NCBI RefSeq assembly: GCF_007050985.1
Contig: NZ_VHSF01000002.1
Location: 248,001 to 312,000 of the forward strand
Length of the DNA: 64,000 nucleotides
DNA from: Christiangramia sabulilitoris
GTDB taxonomy: Bacteria > Bacteroidota > Bacteroidia > Flavobacteriales > Flavobacteriaceae
Direction: 5' to 3'
Shown here: positions 18,384-27,626 of the stretch, piece by piece
How the letters are laid out: every line of letters starts with the position of its first letter
How positions within the stretch are numbered: the stretch's first letter is position 1
The notes under the pieces: generated by a model
Seen by the model: only the letters and a program-made list of their open reading frames with translations
Told to the model about the DNA's origin: nothing
The model's database searches: none
Position numbers and translations under genes: made by a program

Positions 18384-20352
18384 CTGCTACACGAATTGTA
18401 AGGTCCTTGTCCAGTTTTAAGATATAGATAGCATCGTTGGTAAATCCACCATTTTCATTAGGGAGATAGTGAAATTTACTTTCGTAATATTCTGTATATC
18501 CCGGGTATTTTACAAAAGATTCATAAAGATCCTCAGCAGAAGCCAGTCTTAGAAGTACATCCATAGTTAGATCATAACCCCTTACGGCATACCTGTTAGG
18601 TTCCACCCCAAATCTTTCGATATATTTCTCATTAAAACTTTTTGTTGCCTGGGAATCATATTCCTTATCTACCGAAGGATAATGAAATTTCAAATTTCCG
18701 AGGTGATTATTTGAAACTATATCATTTTCGAAAGCGTTAGTCTTATTGGTCGTTAACAGCGTTATGTCAAAATTCCGGGCCAGCCTGTTCAATGCAGCAG
18801 TCACGCTGCTTACCAGGTTTACATTTTCAGATTCCAGAATAACATAATTAGATCCTGTACTTAGTACTCTCTCGATTTCCTGGTCTGCAACATAGTTACC
18901 GGTAGGAATTACAGATCTTGCATTTGGAAGTATATTGTTAAGCTCTCCTTTGATCTTAAAGGCTTTCCCATCGGCAATTACCACAACATTCTTTCCTTCA
19001 GCATGTTTTGAGATCCATTCCAGCATGGCGTTTTTCATAAATTCCTCACTTGGAACGGACTGAAAGAGATTTTGATAACCTCGCATGCTGCGGTTAGAAA
19101 GCGGATTGATAACCGGAATATTCCTGTTCTCCAGTCTTGAAGCAGCAACTTCAGTAGGATCCTGCAAAAGTGGTCCAATTACGGCATCTACATTACTAAA
19201 GTCATTGGTATTGATGATGGTAGCAACTTCAGATTCGTTTTGTTTGGTGTCGTACACCCTAAGATTTGTAGAAATCCCCATAGACTTCGCCTTATCCAAA
19301 GCCATTAGGACACCACTTTGAAAATCCAGCGAGATCCTTACCACACGCTCATTCATGATCGCGTTCCTGTAAGCTTTCAATGAATCTTCCTCGATCTTAT
19401 TAAGGTTGTAAGGCAACATCAGAACAATCTCCTTCGTCCTCCGGTTACTTATAGCGTTGCTTAAGTCCAGTTTAGTATCGGCTTCAGAGTCCATCCCGGC
19501 GAAAGCTTTCTCTCCGGCAGATGTACCATCAGGATTTTCAGGCACCTTAAGAATCATTCCAAATTTGAGTCCGTCCTTTAAAGCAGGATTCAATTGTTTT
19601 AATGAATCGATGCTAACGCCAAATCTCCTGGTAAGGCTAAAAAGTGTTTCCTGAGGTTGTACCTCGTAAAAACTAAATCTATCATCCAGGATGATCACGG
19701 GTTCATCTTCGAGAACATCTGTTCCTACCCTTATCATCATACCAGGTTGCAGCTCGTCAACATTTGGATTTACTGAATTCAGCTCTTTGACGGTCATACC
19801 ATATTTCCTGGCTATACCATATTTAGTCTCTTTAGGAAGAACTATATGCTCCCTGGTTTTAGTGATCTGATTATTCTGAACTTTAAAAGTTGGTGCAACA
19901 TCTGAAGTTTTCTGAGGGCCTACAGGTTCGTTTCCTGATATTCTAGAATTAACTCCTACCGGAATATTAATGGTTTCGCCCTTTTGAAGTCCGCGGGAAT
20001 AAAGCTGCTTATTGTATCTCTTAATAAGATCGATCTCCACATTGTACTTCTTTGATAAGCTGTACAAGGTCTCTTTCTTTTTGACCTTATGCTCCTTGAA
20101 TTTTGTAGAATTTGCAACAGTGTTTTCCGAAGGTTTTGAGTCACTTACCGGAATGACCAGTTTTTCGTTTACCCCTATCCCGGCTTTAGCATCCGGATTG
20201 TATTTGTATATATCTTCTTCCGCTATATTATAAGACCGGGAAATACTAAAAACGGTCTCCCCTTTCTTTACAGTATGATATTTATACGCCTGGGCATGAG
20301 CCGAAGTAGAATAAATCTGAAAAAGAAAACATATTACAAACAGGTACTTCAT
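18373..20352 (-). CDS. Four-LysM protein with periplasmic-binding-like domain
   Basis: A 659-residue exported protein. After a signal peptide (about 1-20) come four LysM repeats of about 45 residues (roughly 22-68, 84-132, 164-209, 228-273; for example HTVKKGETVFSISRSYNI), which bind peptidoglycan glycan chains. Residues 310-640 resemble a type I periplasmic-binding/receptor fold like that of amino-acid ABC binding proteins or LpoA, with VIGPLLQDPTEVAASRLE and an AVRGYDLTMDVLLRLAS segment. It probably senses or tethers something at the cell wall; no ligand can be named. It overlaps osmC by 11 nt, and its start lies 33 nt behind guaA, so guaA may read into it. Confidence 0.87.
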   Translation of the reverse strand: MKYLFVICFLFQIYSTSAHAQAYKYHTVKKGETVFSISRSYNIAEEDIYKYNPDAKAGIGVNEKLVIPVSDSKPSENTVANSTKFKEHKVKKKETLYSLSKKYNVEIDLIKRYNKQLYSRGLQKGETINIPVGVNSRISGNEPVGPQKTSDVAPTFKVQNNQITKTREHIVLPKETKYGIARKYGMTVKELNSVNPNVDELQPGMMIRVGTDVLEDEPVIILDDRFSFYEVQPQETLFSLTRRFGVSIDSLKQLNPALKDGLKFGMILKVPENPDGTSAGEKAFAGMDSEADTKLDLSNAISNRRTKEIVLMLPYNLNKIEEDSLKAYRNAIMNERVVRISLDFQSGVLMALDKAKSMGISTNLRVYDTKQNESEVATIINTNDFSNVDAVIGPLLQDPTEVAASRLENRNIPVINPLSNRSMRGYQNLFQSVPSEEFMKNAMLEWISKHAEGKNVVVIADGKAFKIKGELNNILPNARSVIPTGNYVADQEIERVLSTGSNYVILESENVNLVSSVTAALNRLARNFDITLLTTNKTNAFENDIVSNNHLGNLKFHYPSVDKEYDSQATKSFNEKYIERFGVEPNRYAVRGYDLTMDVLLRLASAEDLYESFVKYPGYTEYYESKFHYLPNENGGFTNDAIYILKLDKDLTIRVADDL

Positions 20353-20385
20353 TACTTTTCGATTTAGGTTGCAATTACAATATAA

Positions 20386-21915
20386 TTATTCCCACTCAAT
20401 AGTAGCAGGCGGTTTTGAACTGATATCATATACCACTCTATTAACGCCTTTCACCCGGTTTATTATTGTATTGGACGTCTTTTGCAAGAACTCATAAGGC
20501 AAATTAACCCAATCTGCGGTCATACCGTCGGTAGATTCCACAGCTCTTAGCGCTACTACCTGCTCATAAGTTCTCTCATCTCCCATTACTCCCACAGACT
20601 GAATTGGCAGCAGGATCGCACCAGCCTGCCAAACTTTATCATATAACATCCAGTCTCTTAACCCCTGGATAAAGATATGATCTACTTCCTGAAGGATTCG
20701 AACTTTTTCGGCGGTGATATCACCTAGTATCCTTATAGCCAGGCCAGGTCCCGGGAATGGGTGTCTTCCCAGTAACTCCTTGTCTATCCCTAGTTCCTTC
20801 CCTACTCTTCTAACCTCATCCTTAAACAGCATTCTAAGTGGTTCTACCACTTTTAATTTCATGAAATCGGGTAAACCTCCCACGTTATGATGTGACTTTA
20901 TGGTCACTGAAGGTCCGTTAACTGAAACAGATTCGATCACATCGGGATAGATGGTACCCTGGGCCAGGTAAACCACATCTTCTATTCCATGTGCCTCATC
21001 ATCAAAAACCTCGATAAAAGAATTCCCGATAGCTTTACGTTTCTCTTCAGGATCGCTTAGTCCTTTTAATGCATCCAGGAATCGTGCCGAAGCATCTACA
21101 CCTTTCACATTAAGTCCCATATGCTTGTATTGATCCAGCACTCCTTCGAACTCATTTTTTCTAAGCAGTCCGTTATTTACGAAAATACAATACAGGTTCT
21201 TACCAATGGCTTTATGAAGTAAAACTGCAGCAACTGTTGAGTCTACTCCTCCACTAAGGCCAAGCACCACCTTATCATCTCCTATTTTTTCTTTTAATTC
21301 TGAAACCGTCAGGTCCACAAAGGCACCCGGGGTCCAGCTTTGTTTAGTCCCTGCAATATTCACCAGGAAATTCTCCAGCAGCTGTTTCCCGTCTGTGGAG
21401 TGATATACTTCCGGATGAAACTGTATAGCATAGGTTTCCTCCCCTTCAATTCTATAGGCTGCATTTAAAACATCTGAAGTACTGGCCAGGCGCACGGCAT
21501 TTTCAGGCAATTCTATTATAGAATCACTATGACTCATCCAAACCTGAGAATTCTCCTTGATATTTTCAAATAACGGCTCAGCATCCTTGATTACAGTAAG
21601 GTTTGCCCTTCCATACTCCCTGGTATCTGAAGGCTCCACTTTTCCGCCGTGAAAATGGGCGAAATATTGGGCGCCATAACAAACCGCAAGAATTGGCAGT
21701 TTTCCACGTATCTGGGAAAGATCCGGATGCGGGGCATCATCAGCTCTAACCGAAAACGGGCTTCCCGAAAGAACAACCGCCTTAAACGTAGACAGGTCTT
21801 CAGGGATTTTATGATAAGGGTAAATTTCGCAGTAGATATTCAGCTCTCTAACTCTTCGCGCGATAAGCTGCGTGTATTGTGAGCCAAAGTCCAGGATGAG
21901 TACGTTGTTTTGCAT
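20386..21915 (-). CDS. guaA: GMP synthase (glutamine-hydrolysing)
   Basis: A 509-residue GMP synthase: it aminates XMP using glutamine and ATP. The N-terminal class I glutaminase domain has nucleophile Cys79 (ILAVCYGAQ) and a QFHPEVYHS His/Glu pair; the ATP pyrophosphatase domain has the P-loop [14 protein letters not shown] near residue 230, and the C-terminal dimerisation domain ends with [10 protein letters not shown] put the start at ATG 21915 ([16 protein letters not shown]), not at the GTG/ATG-type codons upstream, since an exact -7 element lies 3 nt before this ATG and would be inside a longer gene. The transcript is therefore predicted to be leaderless. Confidence 0.97.
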   Translation of the reverse strand: MQNNVLILDFGSQYTQLIARRVRELNIYCEIYPYHKIPEDLSTFKAVVLSGSPFSVRADDAPHPDLSQIRGKLPILAVCYGAQYFAHFHGGKVEPSDTREYGRANLTVIKDAEPLFENIKENSQVWMSHSDSIIELPENAVRLASTSDVLNAAYRIEGEETYAIQFHPEVYHSTDGKQLLENFLVNIAGTKQSWTPGAFVDLTVSELKEKIGDDKVVLGLSGGVDSTVAAVLLHKAIGKNLYCIFVNNGLLRKNEFEGVLDQYKHMGLNVKGVDASARFLDALKGLSDPEEKRKAIGNSFIEVFDDEAHGIEDVVYLAQGTIYPDVIESVSVNGPSVTIKSHHNVGGLPDFMKLKVVEPLRMLFKDEVRRVGKELGIDKELLGRHPFPGPGLAIRILGDITAEKVRILQEVDHIFIQGLRDWMLYDKVWQAGAILLPIQSVGVMGDERTYEQVVALRAVESTDGMTADWVNLPYEFLQKTSNTIINRVKGVNRVVYDISSKPPATIEWE

Positions 21916-21918
21916 GCG

Positions 21919-21926
21919 CAAAAATA
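21919..21926 (-). promoter_or_regulatory. -7 element (TATTTTTG) directly before guaA
   Basis: Exact TAnnTTTG on the minus strand, its last base 3 nt before the guaA ATG. Transcription would start at or within a few bases of the ATG. No convincing TTG at -33. Confidence 0.5.
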
Positions 21927-22027
21927 GGAAATTGAGGCTAAAATAAAACCCGTGAACCAATTAAATTAAACTTAATAAAAGCCCCTGGATTATCAATTTG
22001 GATCAATAAGGTCTGCATCAAAACCAA

Positions 22028-23392
22028 TCAGTGAAGGGTTTCCAAGATCTCATCAATATCTTTCTCGGTGGTATCTGGATTTATAAAGCAGAAACGAACC
22101 ACGCTTTCATCTTTCCAGATAGAAGGAGTCACCAATGCAAATCCTGCATTGTGGTTTTTATAAGTCCAGTCCCGGTAATCTTCAGCGGTCCAGCCCTTCC
22201 TTTTAAATAGTACAACAGAGAGACTGGCAGGTCGCATTAATTCAAGGTTAGGATCTTTTTTGACCTTTTCTGCTGCGATCTGTGCAAGTTCAATCCCCCG
22301 TTCAATCGCTTCTTTGTATTTATTAGTTCCGTGCATGGCCAGAGAAAACCATAAAGGCATTCCGCGAAGCCTGCGGGTTAACTGTATCTGGTAGTCTGCC
22401 GGGTTAAATCCCTGTGCGCCTTCATCTTTAAAGATTTCCAGATAAGCACCCTTCTGGGAATGGGCTTTTTTAGCAAGTTCCAGATCTTTATAGATCACAG
22501 CACCACAATCATAAGGAGAAAACAGCCATTTATGAGGATCTATGGTAATACTGTCTGCTTTCTCAATCCCGTTGAATAAATGGCGTACAGAATCTGCCGC
22601 CAAGGCACCTCCACCATAAGCGCAGTCTACGTGCAACCAGATCTTTTCCTGTTCACAGAAATCTGCCACAGATTGCAGATCATCAATAATCCCGGCATTG
22701 GTGGTTCCACCGGTCGCAACCACCGCAAAAAGACGATTCCTGTCTGCCTCATTTAAATTATGCACCGCATCTTTTAATTGATCCCCGGAAAGATATTCCT
22801 CATCTGAGTCTATTAAATAGACATCTGCATCCATTACTTTCGCCATGGATTTTATTGAACTATGCGCCCCGGTAGAGGTCATTAATAATGCACGTTCCCT
22901 GGCGAAATCTGGTTTTTGTTCTCTCCATTCTTCACGGGCGGTTACCAGCGCAGAAAGATTCGCCGCCGTACCACCACTGGTAAATACCCCAAACGCAGTT
23001 TCCGGAAGACCGGTAAGCGAAACCAGCCATTTCATCGCCTGGTTCTCACAAAATATACCACCGGCACCTTCCATCCAGTAAGCACCATGTATACTGGAGG
23101 CAGAGGTTACCAGGTCGAACATGATCGCCGCCCGCGTAGGAGCTGCAGGAACAAAAGCCAGGTGTCTCGGATGATCTATAGGTACGGTAGCCTTCACAAG
23201 TACATCTCGGAATAACTGAAAGGCATTTTCCCCTCCGATTCCCTCTGGGGTGATAGTTTCTCCTACTATTCTAAGGAGTTCTTCTTCTTTTTTGGGAGCA
23301 CCCAGTTCGGGTGTGATATTGGAGATACGGTCTATGGTATATTTCATGACGTCCAGGGTCATTTCTACCAGGTCCATATCTATGGTATGCAT
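22028..23392 (-). CDS. PLP-dependent group II decarboxylase
   Basis: A 454-residue pyridoxal-phosphate decarboxylase related to aromatic amino acid, glutamate and diaminobutyrate decarboxylases. The PLP Lys is K288 in ITIDPHKWLFSPYDCG; the cofactor-stacking His is in TSTGAHSSIKSM, and the Asp holding the pyridine nitrogen is in LHVDCAYGGG. Substrate cannot be settled; the motif pattern is closest to aromatic-L-amino-acid or tryptophan/tyrosine decarboxylase-like proteins of Bacteroidetes. I start at ATG 23392, 1 nt after the bshC stop, which places it as second gene of a bshC operon. The alternative upstream start would run into bshC. Confidence 0.9.
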   Translation of the reverse strand: MHTIDMDLVEMTLDVMKYTIDRISNITPELGAPKKEEELLRIVGETITPEGIGGENAFQLFRDVLVKATVPIDHPRHLAFVPAAPTRAAIMFDLVTSASSIHGAYWMEGAGGIFCENQAMKWLVSLTGLPETAFGVFTSGGTAANLSALVTAREEWREQKPDFARERALLMTSTGAHSSIKSMAKVMDADVYLIDSDEEYLSGDQLKDAVHNLNEADRNRLFAVVATGGTTNAGIIDDLQSVADFCEQEKIWLHVDCAYGGGALAADSVRHLFNGIEKADSITIDPHKWLFSPYDCGAVIYKDLELAKKAHSQKGAYLEIFKDEGAQGFNPADYQIQLTRRLRGMPLWFSLAMHGTNKYKEAIERGIELAQIAAEKVKKDPNLELMRPASLSVVLFKRKGWTAEDYRDWTYKNHNAGFALVTPSIWKDESVVRFCFINPDTTEKDIDEILETLH

Positions 23393-23393
23393 T

Positions 23394-25010
23394 CTATTTT
23401 TTTCCAAAAGTGAGAATTTTAAAGTTGGAATCAAGTGGATCCAGTTCTTCCTTTAATTTTACTATCAGGTCTTTGCCATACTCGGCATAAAATTCTGAAA
23501 AATTTGTCTGCCGTTCCTGAAGGCTTCTGTTTGGAAATAAATCATTCTGAAGTGCCGCGATTCGCTCCACCTCATCCTTTAATTTTCTTTTTTGAGCTTT
23601 CAGCAATCTTTTTTCAAGTTTGTCCAGGCCCTTCAATTGTTTCACTTCCTGTGCTTTTACAGCTCCAAGAAAAGATTCATCTGTTTTTTCGGCTAGATCA
23701 TACATCTGTTGAAACTGTTTGACCAGGTGTTCTTTTTGATTGGAAAAATCGATATTGATATTCGAGATCTTCCGAACTTTACGGTTGATCAATTCATGCT
23801 GTTTCAGGAATAGTTCCGGCAGGGATATATCGAGCCTTTCTCTTTTTGAATTTTGTTTCTTAGATTGAAGCAAAGCCGAATTACGCAATAATAACATGGG
23901 AAAGCTCACTTCTTCTGCCTCAAAATAATCCTTTAGCTCCAGCCAGTAGGCCAGTTCTCCACCGCCGCCAATATAGCAGAGGTTAGGAAGTATCACTTCC
24001 TGATATAACGGCCTCATCATTACATTAGGACTAAAGCGTTCCGGATGATTTTTTAATTCGTTTAATAAATCATCCTTAGACCAGGAAATGCTAGTATCAT
24101 GAATAAAGAATTTTCCGTCCCGAAAAATTATTCGCTCCCTTAATTCATCAGTAAGGTAGAATAGGTTGATTTCCCGGGGATTCACCTGTACACTATAACC
24201 CAGCGAGTTTAATTTTTCAACGGTACTGGACGTTTTCTTATAAGACACCTGCTCTAAAAGCTCATTCTTTACATAGGGGATAAAGTGCTTTTTTAATCTT
24301 TTATCCCCGGCGGAAAGAATGACCAGGCCATAATCGGAAAAAAGTTCATTGGCTATATAGCGAGTTGCATCGGTTAAATTGTCGTGGTCCAGGTAGGCCT
24401 TTTTAAACAGCTCTTTCAGAAAATCTGCATTATTACCAGACCCGATTTCAGCTGAAAAAAGTTTATAGACCTCTTGAAGACCTTCGGTAGAAAGGCTCCC
24501 TACCGCTGTTTTACCCGCTCGTTTATCGGCATTATTCCATTTGAATTTTTTTCCGTTAAGGTTGAAAAAATTGATCTCTTCAAAATCGTGATCTTCAGTA
24601 GCCATCCAGTAAACCGGTACAAAATCCTTATCCGGAAATTTTTGTTTTAATCTCTCGGCTAGGTTAATCGTAGACACGATCTTATATAAAAAATATAACG
24701 GACCCGTAAATAAATTTAATTGGTGCCCCGTAGTGACGGTAAATGTATTGTTGCGTTTTAGCGATTCAATATGATCGCGGGTTATAGCAGAAGTTTCTAA
24801 CCCTGCATATTGATGCTGTAATACCTCAACCAGATCCTTCCTTATATGATGATCATAGGTATCTTGTTTCTCATTGATCTGAGCTTCAAATTGATCTAGT
24901 TTTGGAAATCTGATATAGAGATCGCTTAATTCCTTTTTTTCAGAGAGATAGTCAAGAATTAAAGCGGTAAAATAATTGGTTTCGGAATACGAAATACAAT
25001 CGGTTGGCAT
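23394..25010 (-). CDS. bshC: Bacillithiol biosynthesis cysteine-adding enzyme BshC
   Basis: A 538-residue BshC, which joins cysteine to GlcN-malate in the final step of bacillithiol synthesis. The family opening MPTDCISYSETNYF is clear, followed by TTGHQLNLFTGPLYFLYKI and an EDHDFEEINFF motif shared by BshC proteins, and the long C-terminal coiled-coil insertion (KAQEVKQLKGLDKLEKRLLKAQ region). I use ATG 25010 because a TATCTTTG -7 element covers the only upstream alternative (TTG at 25031). The thiol-using protein YtxJ is encoded at 57.2 kb. It is followed with 1 nt spacing by the PLP decarboxylase. Confidence 0.95.
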   Translation of the reverse strand: MPTDCISYSETNYFTALILDYLSEKKELSDLYIRFPKLDQFEAQINEKQDTYDHHIRKDLVEVLQHQYAGLETSAITRDHIESLKRNNTFTVTTGHQLNLFTGPLYFLYKIVSTINLAERLKQKFPDKDFVPVYWMATEDHDFEEINFFNLNGKKFKWNNADKRAGKTAVGSLSTEGLQEVYKLFSAEIGSGNNADFLKELFKKAYLDHDNLTDATRYIANELFSDYGLVILSAGDKRLKKHFIPYVKNELLEQVSYKKTSSTVEKLNSLGYSVQVNPREINLFYLTDELRERIIFRDGKFFIHDTSISWSKDDLLNELKNHPERFSPNVMMRPLYQEVILPNLCYIGGGGELAYWLELKDYFEAEEVSFPMLLLRNSALLQSKKQNSKRERLDISLPELFLKQHELINRKVRKISNINIDFSNQKEHLVKQFQQMYDLAEKTDESFLGAVKAQEVKQLKGLDKLEKRLLKAQKRKLKDEVERIAALQNDLFPNRSLQERQTNFSEFYAEYGKDLIVKLKEELDPLDSNFKILTFGKK

Positions 25011-25028
25011 AAATTTTAAATCTGTTTG

Positions 25029-25036
25029 CAAAGATA
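25029..25036 (-). promoter_or_regulatory. -7 element (TATCTTTG) of bshC
   Basis: Exact TAnnTTTG on the minus strand 18 nt upstream of ATG 25010. It includes the TTG that would otherwise be an alternative start and so decides the start codon. Confidence 0.55.
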
Positions 25037-25125
25037 TCGAAGATAGGTATTTTATTCCCTAAATTTTAGTTAATTCAAGCCTAGATGCTATCTTTACTCG
25101 GCTTATTCAAAAATAAAATCTTTAC

Positions 25126-27615
25126 ATGAAACAACCGCTTAACCTCATTATTTTCCTGTTTCTAGCTCTTCAATCTATAATCGCACAGCAAATTAAAAGT
25201 CCCTCAGAATTTTTGGGCTATGAGCTTGGAAGTCAGTTCTCGAGACATGCAGATGTGGTAAACTATTTTGAACATGTCGCTCAAAATTCAGCGCTGGTAC
25301 AATACTATACTTATGGCAAAACCAACGAGCGAAGACCACTTACCTATGCGGTGATCACTTCAGAAGAGAATATGGGCAGAATTGATGAAATTCGGCAGGC
25401 ACATTTGCAAAAAGCAGGTATTGGTGATACCAGTACCAATTCAGATATGGCGATAGTTTGGCTTAGCTATAATGTTCATGGAAATGAAGCTTCCAGTACC
25501 GAGGCATCCATGAAAACTTTATACCACCTTATTACCGAAAAAGAAGACTATCTAAAAAATACAGTCGTCATAATAGATCCGTGCGTTAACCCAGACGGTA
25601 GAGACAGGTATGCCAACTGGTACAACCAGGTGAAAGCAGAGCCTTATAATATTAGCCAGGAAGCTTCTGAACACCATGAGCCATGGCCCGGGGGACGACC
25701 TAATCATTATCTTTTTGACCTTAACCGGGATTGGGCATGGGCAACCCAGATAGAAACACGGGAACGGCTTAAAATTTACAATCAATGGTTACCTCATATA
25801 CATGTGGACTTTCATGAACAGGGTATTAATGACCCTTATTATTTTGCCCCGGCGGCAGAACCTTTCCATGAGGTGATCACTCCTTTTCAGAGGGACTTCC
25901 AAACTAGGATCGGGAAAAATCATGCGAAATACTTCGATGAAGAAGGCTGGCTGTATTTTACCGGAGAGCGCTTTGATCTCCTATACCCAAGTTATGGGGA
26001 CACTTACCCAACTTATATGGGTTCTATCGGGATGACCTATGAGCAGGCCGGTCATGGTCGTGCTGGTTTAGGTATCCAGACAGATGAAGGATTCGTACTC
26101 ACTTTGAAAGACCGGGTAGAACATCACTTTACTACCGGAATATCTACCGTCGAAGTAGCTAGCAGGAATGCTTCAGAATTAAACCAGGAATTTCAGAATT
26201 ATTTCGAGGGTGGAGATTTTCAATATAAAAGCTATGCTTTAAAAGGCAATCCGGATAAACTTAGAACCCTTCAAGAATTACTAGACCGCCATGAGATCAC
26301 TTACTCAAAGGTGAGATCAGAAAAAATTAATGGATACAATTATCAAAACAAGGGTGCCGGCAGCTTACCTGCTGGCACCGGTACTATGATCGTATCTACA
26401 GATCAGCCTAAAGGGAAGATGGTCAAAGTATTATTTGAGCCACAAACCAGGCTTGTTGATTCACTTACCTATGATATAACCGCATGGAGCCTTCCATACG
26501 CCTACGGATTGGATGCTGTTGCGAGCAATAAACTACTTAGTGGTACAGCCGAAAATGCAACTGCCAGTATTGATAATAAAGCTAATCCCAGAGCCGCCGG
26601 TTATATTACCAAATGGAACAGCATGCAGGATGCGCAATTTCTTGCTGAACTTTTAAAAAGTGAGATCAAAGTTCGAGTTAGCGAGGTGCCTTTTGAAAGC
26701 AACGGCAAAAAATTTGCTCCCGGAAGCCTGATCATTACAAAAAGTGACAATCAAAATTTAGATAATTTCCATGCAAAGGTGGTGGCGATCGCCAATGAAT
26801 ACGAGCGTCAGTTATTAACTGCCGAGACCAGTTTTGCCGGTAGCGGGCCAGATTTTGGCTCATCTGATATCAAGATCATAAACCAACAACGAATTGGTTT
26901 GTTGAAAGGAAAGGAAGTATCGTCACTTAATTTTGGTGAGATCTGGTATTTCATGGAGCAGGATCTAAACTACCCCGTAACCCCTTTACATACTGATTAT
27001 TTTGAGAGGGTAGATCTTTCAGACTTTGATGTTTTGATCATGCCCGAAGGATGGTATAAGGATTTTATGGACAAGAAAACCCTGGAAAAAATCAAGACCT
27101 GGGTAAGTAGCGGAGGAAAACTTATTGCCATTGGTAGTGCGGTGGGATCCTTCAAAGACAAAGCGGGTTTTAAAATAAAAGATAAAAGGGATAGTTTAAA
27201 AGATTCTACCGCCAAAAAAACCAACCTTATTCCTTATGCAGAAAGAGAACGGGAAAGCATCAAAAACCTTATTACGGGTAGTATTATTAAGACTCAGGTT
27301 GACCATACACATCCGCTGGCTTTTGGATATGATGATACCTATTTCACCTTAAAAGTAAGCAACAGCAGTTACGACCTGCTTGAAGAAGGATACAATGTCT
27401 CATATATTAAGGATGCTGAAGTGGTTTCTGGATTTGCCGGTAGCGAAGCCGTTAAGAATCTAAATAATTCACTGGTCTTCGGTGAAGTGTCAATGGGTAG
27501 CGGAAGTATTATCTATATGGTTGATAATCCACTTTTCAGGGCATTCTGGGAAAATGGGAAACTTTTCTTCGTTAATGCTCTTTTCTTTACAAACAATACT
27601 GTTAAGGACTATTAA
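25126..27615 (+). CDS. Exported M14-family zinc carboxypeptidase
   Basis: An 829-residue exported peptidase. A signal peptide (1-20, ending SIIAQ) precedes an M14 domain (about 40-350): zinc ligands His118 and Glu121 (VHGNEAS) and His230 (VDFHEQG), substrate-contact residues in PCVNPDGRDRY and DLNRDW, and a possible general-base Glu in MTYEQAGHG. The remaining 450 residues include a beta-rich linker and a GATase-like/flavodoxin-like region (VLIMPEGWYKDF, SGGKLIAIGS), as in other large Bacteroidetes M14 proteins. It probably trims peptides outside the cytoplasm. It is the first gene of a pair with the M16 peptidase, 11 nt apart. A TATCTTTA element lies just upstream. Confidence 0.93.
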   Translation: MKQPLNLIIFLFLALQSIIAQQIKSPSEFLGYELGSQFSRHADVVNYFEHVAQNSALVQYYTYGKTNERRPLTYAVITSEENMGRIDEIRQAHLQKAGIGDTSTNSDMAIVWLSYNVHGNEASSTEASMKTLYHLITEKEDYLKNTVVIIDPCVNPDGRDRYANWYNQVKAEPYNISQEASEHHEPWPGGRPNHYLFDLNRDWAWATQIETRERLKIYNQWLPHIHVDFHEQGINDPYYFAPAAEPFHEVITPFQRDFQTRIGKNHAKYFDEEGWLYFTGERFDLLYPSYGDTYPTYMGSIGMTYEQAGHGRAGLGIQTDEGFVLTLKDRVEHHFTTGISTVEVASRNASELNQEFQNYFEGGDFQYKSYALKGNPDKLRTLQELLDRHEITYSKVRSEKINGYNYQNKGAGSLPAGTGTMIVSTDQPKGKMVKVLFEPQTRLVDSLTYDITAWSLPYAYGLDAVASNKLLSGTAENATASIDNKANPRAAGYITKWNSMQDAQFLAELLKSEIKVRVSEVPFESNGKKFAPGSLIITKSDNQNLDNFHAKVVAIANEYERQLLTAETSFAGSGPDFGSSDIKIINQQRIGLLKGKEVSSLNFGEIWYFMEQDLNYPVTPLHTDYFERVDLSDFDVLIMPEGWYKDFMDKKTLEKIKTWVSSGGKLIAIGSAVGSFKDKAGFKIKDKRDSLKDSTAKKTNLIPYAERERESIKNLITGSIIKTQVDHTHPLAFGYDDTYFTLKVSNSSYDLLEEGYNVSYIKDAEVVSGFAGSEAVKNLNNSLVFGEVSMGSGSIIYMVDNPLFRAFWENGKLFFVNALFFTNNTVKDY

Positions 27616-27626
27616 TAACAAAAACA

